From NCBI RefSeq assembly GCF_000423285.1, contig NZ_AUHR01000007.1:159772-223771 (forward strand): a stretch of DNA of 64,000 nucleotides, given 5' to 3'. Position numbers and translations under genes: made by a program. The notes under the pieces were generated by a model. The model was not told the origin of the DNA and did no database searches. It was given only the letters and a program-made list of their open reading frames with translations. Each line of letters starts with the position of its first letter. Positions within the stretch are counted from its first letter, which is position 1. Of this stretch, positions 8,644 to 21,853 are shown in pieces. The stretch comes from Laribacter hongkongensis DSM 14985. GTDB taxonomy: Bacteria > Pseudomonadota > Gammaproteobacteria > Burkholderiales > Aquaspirillaceae.

Positions 8644-10760
8644 TCAACAGCCTGATCGTGGCGACCGGCCTTCTGGGACTGGTACTGCTCTACCTGCTGG
8701 CACAGGCTTCCGGCAGCACCTCGCTGCTCTCCGACCACTACTGGCTGCTGCTGGGACTCAATGCCCTGCTGGGACTCGGGCTGGCCCTGTTCCTGGGACG
8801 CGAGCTCCTGCGCATGCGCCGCGCCGTGCGCCAGCGGGTGTTCGGCGCCAAGCTGACGCTGCGCATGACCACGCTGTTCATGCTGGTGGCAGTCCTGCCC
8901 GGCATCCTGGTGTTCACCATGTCGGTACAGTTCCTTAACCGCAGCATCGAGAGCTGGTTCAACGTCAACATCGAAACGGCACTGGACCGGGGGCTGAACC
9001 TGGGCCGCTCGGCGCTCGACGTGCTGCTGGCCAACCTGGCCAGCCGGGCCGATGCCGCTGCCGATGATCTGGCCCTGGCCTCGCCGGCCACCTACGGCGA
9101 ACGCCTGCCGCGCCTGCGTGCGCAGCTGGGCGTACGCGAACTGGCCCTGTTTGACGGCTCCGGCCAGCTGATCGCCGTCACTACGCGGGACGCTGGTCCG
9201 GGCGACAATGCGGCGCCGCACCTGCCGGCCACGCTCGACCTGGATCCGCAGGGCCGCTGGCAAGCCATCCTGCCCACCCTCGACGGCAAGGGGCTGGAAC
9301 TGGTGGTGGCCCACCGCTTTGACCGGCTGGGCTGGGGATCGCCCCTGGTACTGCTGGCCACCCAGCCGGTACCGGAGCTGCTGGCTGCCGACGCCGATGC
9401 GGTGGAAGCCGCACGGGCCGATTACCGGCAACTGGTGCTAGCCCGCGACGGCCTCAAGTCGTTTTACCGCCTGACCCTCGGCATGACACTGCTGCTGTCG
9501 CTGTTTGCCGCCGTGGCCATCGGCGCGGTGCTGTCGCGCCGCATGTCGGCACCGCTGACGGCGCTGGCAGCCGGTACCCGGGCGGTGGCCCAGGGCGACT
9601 TTTCCCGCCAGCATCCGATCTACCGCCGTGACGAGCTGGGCATCCTGACTGCGCTTTTCAACCGGATGACGCGCCAGCTGGCCGAGTCGCGCAGCGCCGA
9701 AGAAGCTGCGCGGGCCGAGATCGAAGCCAACCGCGCCTATCTTGAGCGCCTGCTGACCTCGCTGACCGCCGGCGTGCTGGCCTTCGACGGCGAGTTGCGG
9801 CTGACCGCCTCCAACCAGAGTGCTGCCCGCATCCTGGAGGCGGACTTTGACCGGCTGGGCCAGTATCCGCTGCCGGAATGGCTGGTCTGGCAGCCGGAGC
9901 TGGAACCGCTGGTGACCATGCTCTACCAGCATTTCGAGACTGACGGTGACTGGCAGCAGCAGGTGGAACTGACCGACGACCGGCTGCTGCTGGTGCGTGC
10001 CAGCCGGCTGCCGGAGACTGCGGGCTGGGTGGTGGTATTCGACGACGTGACCGATCTCGTGCATGCCCAGCGTGATGCGGCATGGCGCGAAGTGGCGCGC
10101 CGGCTGGCCCATGAGATCCGCAATCCGCTGACACCGATCCAGCTGTCGGCCGAACGGCTGGCCATGAAGCTGAGCCCCAGGCTGGACGAAGCGGGTGCGG
10201 ATTTCCTGACCCGCTCGACCGATACCATCATCAAGCAGGTGGCGGCCCTCAAGGGCATGGTCGATGCGTTCCGTGATTACGCGCGTGCACCGGCCGGCCA
10301 GATGACGCCGACGGACCTCAATGCCGTGGTCAGCGAGGTGGCCCTGCTGTACGAATCCAATCCGTCCGTCCGGCTGGCGCTGTGTCCGCACCCGCTGCCG
10401 ATCGTGGCCGACGCCGCACTCCTGCGGCAGGTCATCCACAATCTGGTGGTCAATGCGCAGGACGCGACGCTTGACGTACCGGGAGCAATGATACAAATTA
10501 GCACGGCACTTCATGCCAACGGCATCGTTCTTGCTGTGTCTGACAATGGTCCCGGATTCCCGCCCGAAATGCTGGCGCGGGCCTTCGAACCTTATGTCAC
10601 CGGCAAGACCAAGGGCACCGGGCTGGGGTTGGCTGTGGTCAAGAAAATCATCGAAGAACATGGCGGTACGGTGCACGCCGAAAACCTCGAACCACACGGC
10701 GCGCGTCTGTGCGTCACCCTGCCGCTTTCGGAGACAAAATGCGAAGCAGTGACATCCTGA
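8640..10760 (+). CDS. ntrY: NtrY-type sensor histidine kinase
   Basis: A 706-residue membrane kinase. Two N-terminal hydrophobic segments (about 1-22 and 35-55), a third at about 75-95, a periplasmic sensor stretch, another membrane segment at about 280-300, then HAMP (about 300-355), a PAS-like region (about 365-470), HisKA with RRLAHEIRNPLTP (phosphoacceptor His about 491) and an HATPase with NLVVNAQDA, DNGPGFP and TGLGLAVVKKI. The domain order matches NtrY, which senses redox or nitrogen state in other Proteobacteria. Translation is coupled at both ends: ATGA overlap with the DUF4390 gene, and 22 bases overlap with the ntrX gene. Confidence 0.9.
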   Translation: MINSLIVATGLLGLVLLYLLAQASGSTSLLSDHYWLLLGLNALLGLGLALFLGRELLRMRRAVRQRVFGAKLTLRMTTLFMLVAVLPGILVFTMSVQFLNRSIESWFNVNIETALDRGLNLGRSALDVLLANLASRADAAADDLALASPATYGERLPRLRAQLGVRELALFDGSGQLIAVTTRDAGPGDNAAPHLPATLDLDPQGRWQAILPTLDGKGLELVVAHRFDRLGWGSPLVLLATQPVPELLAADADAVEAARADYRQLVLARDGLKSFYRLTLGMTLLLSLFAAVAIGAVLSRRMSAPLTALAAGTRAVAQGDFSRQHPIYRRDELGILTALFNRMTRQLAESRSAEEAARAEIEANRAYLERLLTSLTAGVLAFDGELRLTASNQSAARILEADFDRLGQYPLPEWLVWQPELEPLVTMLYQHFETDGDWQQQVELTDDRLLLVRASRLPETAGWVVVFDDVTDLVHAQRDAAWREVARRLAHEIRNPLTPIQLSAERLAMKLSPRLDEAGADFLTRSTDTIIKQVAALKGMVDAFRDYARAPAGQMTPTDLNAVVSEVALLYESNPSVRLALCPHPLPIVADAALLRQVIHNLVVNAQDATLDVPGAMIQISTALHANGIVLAVSDNGPGFPPEMLARAFEPYVTGKTKGTGLGLAVVKKIIEEHGGTVHAENLEPHGARLCVTLPLSETKCEAVTS

Positions 10761-12013
10761 TCGTCGATGACGAAGTCGGTATCCGTGAACTGTTGTCGGA
10801 AATCCTGGTTGACGAAGGCTATACCGTGGCACTGGCCGAAAACGCCGAAGCCGCCCGGCAGCTGCGCAGCCAGACCCGTCCGGCCGCCGTGTTGCTGGAC
10901 ATCTGGATGCCGGACTGCGACGGCGTCACCCTGCTGAAAGAGTGGGCCAAATCGGGCCAGCTCAACATGCCGGTCATCATGATGTCCGGCCATGCCAGCA
11001 TCGATACCGCCGTCGAAGCCACCCGCATCGGCGCGTTCGACTTCCTGGAAAAGCCGATCGCGCTGGCCAAGCTGCTGTCCACCATCCAGCGGGCGCTCAA
11101 GTACGGCGACATGCAGGGCGCGCACACACTGGACCTGGCCAAGCTCGGCAAGAGCGGCCCGATGCAGACACTCAAGCAGGACCTTGAGCGTGTGGCCACG
11201 CTCAAGACACCGGTGCTGCTGACCGGCGAAGCCGGCGTCGGCTTCGAGCTGGTCGCCCGGGCCCTGCACCAGAAGAATACGCCGTGGGTGGCACTCACCA
11301 AGCCGGAACTGCTGGCCGATTCACCGCTGGAACTGCTGCAGAAGGCCAACAACGGCGTGCTGTGGCTGGGCGACATCGCCCACTTGGGACGCCGTGCGCA
11401 GCAGGGACTGCTGTTCATGCTGTCCAAGCTGGACCGCTACAACGTCCGGGTGCTGGTGGCCTGCAGCCGCCCGCTGGCCGAACTGCTGACCGATCCGGAA
11501 TACGACAACCGCCTGCTGACCGAACTGGCCAGCCTGATCGTGCCGGTTCCGGCCCTGCGCGAACACGCCGACGACATCCCCGACCTCAGCAACCAGGTCC
11601 TGGCCGAGCTGGTGGAAAGTCGCCAGGCACCGCTCAAGCGCTTCACCACTGCGGCCCTCAATGCCCTGCGCCAGTACGAATGGCCGGGCAACTTGGAGCA
11701 GCTCAAAAGCCTGATCAAGAGCCTGGCACTGACCATCGGCGACGACACCATCGACGCCCCCGAGGTCAACCGGGTGCTGAGCCAGTTCCGGGTCGAAAAA
11801 CCGGTGGAAGAGCTGGGATTCGACTTTGACCAGCCGCTGCGTGAACTGCGCGAACAGATCGAGCGCCGCTATTTCGAGTACCACATCGCGCTGGAAAACG
11901 GCAACATGAGCCGGGTCGCCCTCAAGGTCGGTCTCGAACGCACCCACCTTTACCGCAAGCTCAAGCAGCTGGGAGTCCGTTTCAGCCGCAAGGTTGCCAC
12001 CGAAGAGGTGTAA
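10739..12013 (+). CDS. ntrX: NtrX-type response regulator with degenerate AAA+ domain
   Basis: A 424-residue NtrC-family protein. The receiver is intact: D10-D11, phosphoacceptor Asp54 (LLDIWMPD), Lys105. The central AAA+ domain is decayed: the P-loop reads GEAGVGFE (163-170) with Phe where the nucleotide-binding Lys belongs, Walker B reads GVLWLGDIAHL (206-216) instead of GGTLFLDEI, and the segment that should hold GAFTGA, the sigma-54 contact loop, is missing between PELLADS and LELLQKA. The C-terminal Fis-type helix-turn-helix (LENGNMSRVALKVGLERTHL) is intact. It therefore probably binds DNA but cannot activate sigma-54 polymerase. Overlaps ntrY by 22 bases. Confidence 0.88.
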   Translation: MRSSDILIVDDEVGIRELLSEILVDEGYTVALAENAEAARQLRSQTRPAAVLLDIWMPDCDGVTLLKEWAKSGQLNMPVIMMSGHASIDTAVEATRIGAFDFLEKPIALAKLLSTIQRALKYGDMQGAHTLDLAKLGKSGPMQTLKQDLERVATLKTPVLLTGEAGVGFELVARALHQKNTPWVALTKPELLADSPLELLQKANNGVLWLGDIAHLGRRAQQGLLFMLSKLDRYNVRVLVACSRPLAELLTDPEYDNRLLTELASLIVPVPALREHADDIPDLSNQVLAELVESRQAPLKRFTTAALNALRQYEWPGNLEQLKSLIKSLALTIGDDTIDAPEVNRVLSQFRVEKPVEELGFDFDQPLRELREQIERRYFEYHIALENGNMSRVALKVGLERTHLYRKLKQLGVRFSRKVATEEV

Positions 12014-12066
12014 CCCCGTCCAGGGCGGGTGTAGGATGGGCCGTTCGCCCTACCTGCCCGCCCATC

Positions 12067-12816
12067 ATGCACGATGAACAGCTGATCCGTTATTCCCGCC
12101 ACATCCTGCTGCCGGACATCGACATCGCCGGTCAGGAAAAACTGCTGTCCAGCCACGCCCTGGTGATCGGCGCCGGCGGACTGGGCAGCCCGGCCGGACT
12201 CTACCTCGCCGCCAGCGGCGTCGGCACCCTCACCATCTGCGACGACGACACCGTCGACCTGACCAACCTGCAACGGCAGATCATCCATGCCTGCGACCGG
12301 CTGGGTGACAACAAGGCCGAATCCGCCGTCCGGCGCATGCGCGACCTCAACCCCGACATCTGCCTGCGCGCCGTGGCCGAACGCGTCGAAGGCCAGCGAC
12401 TGGCCGCCCTGGTGGCCGAAGCCGACGTGGTACTCGACTGCTGCGACAACTTTGCCACCCGCCATGCCGTCAACCGTGCCTGTGTTGCCGCCGGCGTTCC
12501 GCTGGTCAGCGGTGCGGCCGTACGGTTTGACGGCCAGCTCGCCGTCTTCGACTACCGCACGCCGCACACCGGCTGCTACCACTGCCTGTTCCCCGACGAG
12601 GGCGAAACCAGCGACGGCCCGTGCGCCCTGTTCGGTGTGTTCGCCCCGCTGGTCGGTGTCATCGGCTCCCTCCAGGCCATGGAGGCCCTGAAACTGCTGC
12701 TGGGCCTGCCCTCGCAGGCCGCCGGCCAGCTCCAGCTGCTGGACGGCCGCAGCGGCGAATGGCGACGCATGCGGCTGGTTCGCGACCCGGCCTGTCCGGT
12801 ATGCGGCAAAAACTGA
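12067..12816 (+). CDS. MoeB/ThiF-family adenylyltransferase (E1-like)
   Basis: A 249-residue E1-like enzyme. GAGGLGSP (35-42) is the ATP-binding loop, with the conserved [11 protein letters not shown] before it, and zinc-binding cysteine pairs CYHC (about 169-172) and CPVC (243-246). Such enzymes adenylate the C-terminal Gly-Gly of a small sulfur carrier: MoaD for molybdopterin (MoeB) or ThiS for thiamine (ThiF). A MoaD with a C-terminal GG is encoded 16 kb away, so MoeB is plausible, but the gene stands alone between ntrX and proB, and the two functions cannot be separated by sequence. A TAGGAT -10-like box lies about 35 bases upstream. Confidence 0.85.
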   Translation: MHDEQLIRYSRHILLPDIDIAGQEKLLSSHALVIGAGGLGSPAGLYLAASGVGTLTICDDDTVDLTNLQRQIIHACDRLGDNKAESAVRRMRDLNPDICLRAVAERVEGQRLAALVAEADVVLDCCDNFATRHAVNRACVAAGVPLVSGAAVRFDGQLAVFDYRTPHTGCYHCLFPDEGETSDGPCALFGVFAPLVGVIGSLQAMEALKLLLGLPSQAAGQLQLLDGRSGEWRRMRLVRDPACPVCGKN

Positions 12817-12925
12817 CCACAGGCCCTTCCCTCGCTTGCCACCCCCCGGCGATAATCCGGGGCAAATCTTCCTGAAACGGCGACGGGCGCGTTCCGCCGC
12901 CGTTTGTCTTGCTGGAGTCGTCCCA

Positions 12926-14044
12926 ATGCAATCGGTCATCCATTCCGCCCACCGCATCGTAGTCAAAGTCGGATCGAGTCTTGTCACCAACGACGGTGCC
13001 GGGCTCGACCATGCCGCCCTGGAACGCTGGGCCTCCGAAATCGCCGACCTGATGCGCCGGGGCAAGGAAGTGGTGCTGGTCAGTTCCGGCGCCATCGCCG
13101 AAGGCATCAAGCGCTTGGGCTGGAGCGCCAAACCGTCGGCCGTGCACGAAAAGCAGGCCGCTGCCGCCGTCGGCCAGATGGGCCTGTGCGAAGCCTACGA
13201 GCGCGTGTTCACCGCCCACAACCTGAAAACCGCCCAGGTGCTGCTGACCCACGAGGACATGGCCGACCGCACCCGCTACCTCAACGCCCGCACCACCCTG
13301 CTGACCCTGCTGTCGCTCAACGTGGTGCCGATCATCAACGAAAACGACACCGTGGTGACCAGCGAGATCAAGCTTGGCGACAACGATACCCTCGGCGCGC
13401 TGGTGACCAACCTGATCGAGGCCGACGCACTGGTGATCCTCACCGACCAGCAAGGGCTGTATACCGCCGATCCGCGCAAGCATCCGGATGCCGAGTTCGT
13501 CCACGAAGCCTGCGCCGGCAACCCGGAGCTGGAAGCCATGGCCGGCGGCGCCGGCAGCAGCGTCGGTACCGGCGGCATGCTGACCAAGATCCTCGCCGCC
13601 AAGCGGGCCGCCCGCAGCGGCGCCACCACCGTCATCGCCTGCGGCCGCGAAGCCAACGTGCTGTCCCGGCTGGCGGACGGCGAAGCCATCGGCACCCAGC
13701 TGGTGGCGCAGAACGACCGCTGGGCAGCACGCAAGCAGTGGCTGGCCGACCACCTGCGGCTGGCCGGCCGGCTGGTACTCGACGACGGGGCCGCCCGCGC
13801 CGTCACCGCCCGCCACACCAGCCTGCTGCCGATCGGCGTCATCGCGGTGGAGGGCGAATTCCTGCGCGGCGACGCCGTGGCCTGCGTCAACAGCGATGGC
13901 CGCGAAGTGGCCCGCGGACTGGCCAACTATTCCTCTGACGAGGCCCGCATGATCATGCGCCACCCGACCCGCGACATCGAACGCCTGCTCGGCTATGTCG
14001 GCGAGCCGGAGCTCATCCACCGCGACAACCTCGTCAACCTGTAA
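12926..14044 (+). CDS. proB: Glutamate 5-kinase (ProB) with PUA domain
   Basis: A 372-residue enzyme for the first step of proline synthesis (glutamate to gamma-glutamyl phosphate). The amino-acid kinase domain starts [27 protein letters not shown] and GTGGMLTKI follow, and the last about 95 residues form a PUA domain ([27 protein letters not shown]). Length matches the PUA-containing form (367 in E. coli). Start MQSVIHSA has GGAG upstream; an earlier in-frame Met lacks one. proA is not adjacent, but proC for the last step is at 33 kb. Confidence 0.93.
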   Translation: MQSVIHSAHRIVVKVGSSLVTNDGAGLDHAALERWASEIADLMRRGKEVVLVSSGAIAEGIKRLGWSAKPSAVHEKQAAAAVGQMGLCEAYERVFTAHNLKTAQVLLTHEDMADRTRYLNARTTLLTLLSLNVVPIINENDTVVTSEIKLGDNDTLGALVTNLIEADALVILTDQQGLYTADPRKHPDAEFVHEACAGNPELEAMAGGAGSSVGTGGMLTKILAAKRAARSGATTVIACGREANVLSRLADGEAIGTQLVAQNDRWAARKQWLADHLRLAGRLVLDDGAARAVTARHTSLLPIGVIAVEGEFLRGDAVACVNSDGREVARGLANYSSDEARMIMRHPTRDIERLLGYVGEPELIHRDNLVNL

Positions 14045-14109
14045 CCCTGCGGGAATTCCCTTGCCTCCCTGACCTTTCTCCGTCCAACTTTTTTGAGGAT
14101 CTTTGCCCT

Positions 14110-15174
14110 ATGAACAAGCTCGTTCTCATCGCCACGCTCACCGCCCTGTCGGGCCCGGTCATGGCGAAGGATGTGCTCAGGGTGTTCAACTGGAACAACG
14201 AAATCGCCCCGGAAACCATCAAGCGTTTCGAGGCCCTCTGCCAGTGCAGCGTCCAGGAAGACTATTACGGCGACAACGAGGAGATGCTGGCCAAGCTTGC
14301 CGCCGGCGCCTCGGGCTACGACATGGTGGTTCCGACCGCCTACGCCATGGACATCCTGATCAAGCAGGGCAAGACCCAGCCGCTCGACAAGGCGAAGATC
14401 CCCAATTTCAAGAACCTCAATCCGGGCTACCTCAGGCTCAACGCCGAATTCGATCCGGGCAACAGGGTCGGTGCCCCGCTGCTCTCCAGCATCACCGCCA
14501 TCGGTTACAACGAGCAGAAGATCAAGGAACTCGGCATTCCCACCGACAGCTGGGCCGCCATCTTTGACCCGCAGATCCTTGCCAGGCTGAAGGGCAAGGT
14601 CACGGTGATGGACAGCCAGCGCGAGCTGGTGGCTGCCGCTCTGATGTATCTCGGCCGGGACCCCAACGACCTCTCGCCGGCCAACCTCAAGGCCGCCGCC
14701 GACGTCATCAGGAAAGCCAAGCCCTACTGGGCCGCGTTCAACAACCAGAGCTACATCAAGGAACTGACCGTCGGCAACATCTGGCTGGTGCATGGCTTCA
14801 CCAACGACTTCTTCCAGGCCATGCACGACGCCAGGGCGGCCAAACGGCCGTTCACCATCGGCTACAACCTGCAAAAGGAAGGCAACATCCTCGGCCTCGA
14901 CAGCCTGGTGATCCTCAAGGGTGCCAGGCGGCCGGACCTGGCCAACCAGTTCGTCAACTTCCTGCTCGACGGCAAGAACGCGGCCGACGTGTCGAACATC
15001 ATGGGTGCGGTCAACCCGAACACCGCCGCCACGCCGTACTTCAGGCCGGACATCAAGGCCAACAAGGTGATCATGGCCGACCCGGCCAGGCAGAAGCTGA
15101 TCCTGCTGAAAGAAGTGCCGATGAAGGCGCGCCGCGACCTCAACCGCACCTGGACCTCGCTCAAGCTGGGCTGA
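14110..15174 (+). CDS. Periplasmic polyamine-binding protein (PotD/PotF family)
   Basis: A 354-residue solute-binding protein with a signal peptide cleaved after about residue 19 (LSGPVMA|KDVL). LRVFNWNNEIAPETIKRFE, YDMVVPTAYAMDILIKQG and IGYNEQKI match the spermidine/putrescine-binding PotD/PotF family, which feeds an ABC importer. The permease and ATPase genes (potABC) are not next to it; the gene is monocistronic and ends in a strong terminator. Arginine is mostly written AGG here (about nine codons, e.g. in LRVF, YLRLN, NRVGA, ARLKG), although neighbouring genes use CGC/CGG, a hint of different ancestry. Ligand is inferred from the family only. Confidence 0.85.
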   Translation: MNKLVLIATLTALSGPVMAKDVLRVFNWNNEIAPETIKRFEALCQCSVQEDYYGDNEEMLAKLAAGASGYDMVVPTAYAMDILIKQGKTQPLDKAKIPNFKNLNPGYLRLNAEFDPGNRVGAPLLSSITAIGYNEQKIKELGIPTDSWAAIFDPQILARLKGKVTVMDSQRELVAAALMYLGRDPNDLSPANLKAAADVIRKAKPYWAAFNNQSYIKELTVGNIWLVHGFTNDFFQAMHDARAAKRPFTIGYNLQKEGNILGLDSLVILKGARRPDLANQFVNFLLDGKNAADVSNIMGAVNPNTAATPYFRPDIKANKVIMADPARQKLILLKEVPMKARRDLNRTWTSLKLG

Positions 15175-15191
15175 TGCCCCCGCATGCCGTC

Positions 15192-15220
15192 AGGCCGCCC
15201 CGGTCCGGGCGGCCTTTTTC
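15192..15220 (+). terminator. Rho-independent terminator after the polyamine-binding protein gene
   Basis: GGCCGCCC (15193-15200) pairs with GGGCGGCC (15207-15214), then TTTTTC. Confidence 0.85.
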
Positions 15221-15294
15221 ATGTTTCATGCCGGCAAGGCTTGCCAGTCCGGCGCCAGCCGGCAAGGATGGCGTCTTTGCCCTCTGGAGCCTGC

Positions 15295-15984
15295 ATGAAA
15301 ACCCTCGGCCTGATCGGCGGCATGAGCTGGGAATCCACTGCCACCTACTACCGTCTGCTCAACGAACACGCCAAAGCGGCCCTGGGCGGCCTGCACTCGG
15401 CCCGGCTGGTGCTGGTCAGCGTGGACTTTGCCGAAGTGGAAGCCTTGCAGGCCTGCGGTGACTGGGACGCTGCCGGCGCACTGCTGGCCCGCGCCTGCCG
15501 CCAGCTGGAGGCAGCCGGTGCCGACGCCGTCGTGCTGTGTACCAACACCATGCACAAGGTGGCCCCGGCCATGCAGGCGGCCACGGACCTGCCGTTCCTG
15601 CACATCGGCGACGCCACTGCCGCCGCCATCCGGGCTGCCGGCCTCGATTGTGTCGGCCTGCTGGGAACCCGCTTCACCATGGAGCAGGACTTCTACCGCG
15701 CCCGGCTGGAAGCCCGGGGCATCCGGGTGCTGGTGCCGGAGGCCGACGACCGTGCCACCGTCCACCGCATCATCTACGACGAACTGTGCCTCGGCGACAT
15801 CCGCCCGGCCTCGCGCACGGCCTACCTCGACATCATCGGCCGGCTGGCCGCAGCCGGCGCCCAGGGCGTGGTGCTGGGCTGTACCGAAATCCCGCTGCTG
15901 GTGTCGGCCGGCGACACGTCGCTGCCGCTCTTCGACACCACCGCCCTGCACGCCCGCTTTGCCGCGGACTTTGCCCTTGGCTGA
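15295..15984 (+). CDS. Aspartate/glutamate racemase family protein
   Basis: A 229-residue cofactor-independent racemase of the YgeA/aspartate racemase type. The two catalytic cysteines are Cys82 (VVLCTNTMHK) and Cys196 (VVLGCTEIPLL). The N-terminus MKTLGLIGGMSWEST is characteristic. GGAG six bases before the ATG fixes the start; the frame is also open upstream, but it would run through the terminator of the previous gene. It probably makes D-Asp or D-Glu, or a broad-spectrum D-amino acid; substrate unresolved. It ends at a bidirectional terminator facing tolQ. Confidence 0.88.
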   Translation: MKTLGLIGGMSWESTATYYRLLNEHAKAALGGLHSARLVLVSVDFAEVEALQACGDWDAAGALLARACRQLEAAGADAVVLCTNTMHKVAPAMQAATDLPFLHIGDATAAAIRAAGLDCVGLLGTRFTMEQDFYRARLEARGIRVLVPEADDRATVHRIIYDELCLGDIRPASRTAYLDIIGRLAAAGAQGVVLGCTEIPLLVSAGDTSLPLFDTTALHARFAADFALG

Positions 15985-15996
15985 AGAACAGGCATG

Positions 15997-16028
15997 AAAA
16001 AACCGGGCCGCTGACGGCCCGGTTTTTC
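15997..16028. terminator. Bidirectional terminator between racemase gene and tolQ
   Basis: CCGGGCC (16003-16009) pairs with GGCCCGG (16016-16022), flanked by A6 on the left and T5 on the right, so it can stop both converging transcripts. Confidence 0.88.
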
Positions 16029-16048
16029 TTCAACGCTGAACGGCGCGC

Positions 16049-16726
16049 TTACTTGGCCGCCTGACGCTGGAGGATGTTGGAAAACTCCTCCATGAAGGTG
16101 TCGAAGCGGGTGGCAAAGCGGTCGATGTCGTAGGCAAAACGGTTGTACGCCACCACTGCCGGAATGGCGGCAAACAGGCCGATCGCGGTAGCGATCAGCG
16201 CTTCGGCAATGCCCGGTGCCACGGTCGCCAGCGTGGCGTTGCCGGCATTCCCCAGGCCGATGAAGGCGTGCATGATGCCCCACACGGTGCCGAAAAGACC
16301 GATGTACGGGCTGACCGACCCCACGGTGGCCAGGAACGAGGTGTGACGATCCAGATCGTCCAGCTCGCGCTGGGCAGCGGCCTTCATGGCGCGGCGGGTG
16401 CCGTCCATGATGTCGGACAGCTCGCCGCCGGGCTGACGGCGCAGCTTGAGGAATTCGGCAAAGCCGGACTGGAAGATCTTTTCCATGCCGATGCCGTCAG
16501 GCTTGGCCGACACCTGCTGGTAGATGTGGTTGAGGTCAGTGCCGCTCCAGAAGGCCCGTTCGAAATCCTCGGTGTGACGACGCGCGGTCCGGACTTCCAC
16601 CGCCTTGGTGAGGATGCGCGTCCACGACAGGACCGACATGGCGACCAGCAGTGCCATGATGAGCTGGACCGGGAGACTGGCGTCCAGAATCAGCTGGACG
16701 ACCGACAGGGATTGAGTGGCTTCCAC
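16049..16726 (-). CDS. tolQ: TolQ, MotA/TolQ/ExbB proton-channel protein
   Basis: A 225-residue inner-membrane protein with a first membrane segment at about 16-36 and two more at about 135-158 and 168-192. TVGSVSPYIGLFGTVWGIMHAF and the ALIATAIGLFAAIPAVVAYN segment are the family signature of the proton channel energising Tol-Pal. Sequence favours TolQ over ExbB. It starts with GTG, with AAGG upstream. Unusually, no tolR, tolA, tolB or pal follows: a terminator lies right behind the stop, and the upstream neighbour is tsaC. The partners must be encoded elsewhere, or this copy works with another ExbD/TolR protein. Confidence 0.85.
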   Translation of the reverse strand: MEATQSLSVVQLILDASLPVQLIMALLVAMSVLSWTRILTKAVEVRTARRHTEDFERAFWSGTDLNHIYQQVSAKPDGIGMEKIFQSGFAEFLKLRRQPGGELSDIMDGTRRAMKAAAQRELDDLDRHTSFLATVGSVSPYIGLFGTVWGIMHAFIGLGNAGNATLATVAPGIAEALIATAIGLFAAIPAVVAYNRFAYDIDRFATRFDTFMEEFSNILQRQAAK

Positions 16727-16778
16727 GACAGTACCTTGGGTTCAATAAGACATACGCAAACAAAGCGGCGCGGGCAAT

Positions 16779-20880
<4,102 letters not shown>

Positions 20881-20895
20881 GTCAGGTTACCGGCA

Positions 20896-20928
20896 CGAAA
20901 AACGGCGACTCCTTGCGGGGTCGCCGTT
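20896..20928 (-). terminator. Terminator of the BPSS1780-type gene
   Basis: AACGGCGAC (20901-20909) pairs with GTCGCCGTT (20920-20928). Read on the minus strand it is followed by TTTTTCG; the plus-strand side has only a short T stretch, so it may also help end fadH. Confidence 0.75.
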
Positions 20929-20947
20929 CTGCATGGGCGGCTGGTGG

Positions 20948-21682
20948 TCAGGCGTGCGCGGCAAACAGGCTGCGGTAACCCACCACCGGCAGCAGGAGCG
21001 ACATCGGCACCCACACCAGCAGGCCCAGCCCGAAGGGCAGGGCAGCCAGGAACAGCAGCACCGTCATGCCGACAAACATGATGGCAAACGCGGCAAAGCT
21101 GCCGGCCGAAGCCATGAAGGACAGGCGCAGGGCCACCAGCGGCGTCAGCCGGTGGTGCAACACCAGCAGCGGTGCCAGCCAGAACGCCATGGTCAGCAGC
21201 CATGTCGCCGGAATCCCGCCCATCAGCAGGGCCAGCAGCAGTTGCTCGCCCATGGCCGCCGTCATCGGCGAGCCGGCATTCACGCCGCCGGGCAAGCCGA
21301 AACCGGCACCGGCAGCCAGCAGGAAAGCCAGCGTGTACACCGCCATCGACAGCACCAGGTACACCGTGCCCAGCAGCAGGAAGGGCGGCACCCGGTCGGC
21401 GGACAGGCAGGCAAACAGATCGTTGATGCGCGGCAGCTGGCCCGACGGCACCCGGCCGGCCGCCACGGCAAAGCCGGCCATCAGGACCGGCGTGGAAATG
21501 GCAGCGAGGAACTGGCCGAGCATCGGGATCAGCCCCAGCACCAGCTGGATGACGAAAAACAGCACCCCCATCACCACCCAGCTGGCCGGGTAGTCGCGGA
21601 ACAGGCGCCAGGCGTCGCCGATCCAGCGGCTGCCCATGCCGGCCGGCAGGCGTTGGTAGGCGGGAAGGGGGGTCGCTTGCAT
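20948..21682 (-). CDS. BPSS1780-family multi-span membrane protein
   Basis: A 244-residue membrane protein with about six hydrophobic segments. The N-terminal cytoplasmic stretch MQATPLPAYQRLPAGMGSRW leads into WIGDAWRLFRDYPASWVVMG, which matches the BPSS1780 family found across Betaproteobacteria. No function has been assigned to the family that I know of. A clear GAGGAG precedes the ATG. It is divergent from tkt, with 171 bases between the starts, and converges on fadH. Confidence 0.75.
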   Translation of the reverse strand: MQATPLPAYQRLPAGMGSRWIGDAWRLFRDYPASWVVMGVLFFVIQLVLGLIPMLGQFLAAISTPVLMAGFAVAAGRVPSGQLPRINDLFACLSADRVPPFLLLGTVYLVLSMAVYTLAFLLAAGAGFGLPGGVNAGSPMTAAMGEQLLLALLMGGIPATWLLTMAFWLAPLLVLHHRLTPLVALRLSFMASAGSFAAFAIMFVGMTVLLFLAALPFGLGLLVWVPMSLLLPVVGYRSLFAAHA

Positions 21683-21853
21683 GGAGTTCTCCTCAACGGA
21701 CCGCGGATGCTTCATGCGGCAGGCGGTTGCCGCACACAAGCTCCATCGGCGATAATCGAATGATTTTTTGCAGGCTTTGGCGCTCCCGCTGCCCGATCAT
21801 CGGGCAGGTCCGCGCGGGCCGGCAACCGTCTTTCGCACAGGTTCAGAGGTTTT

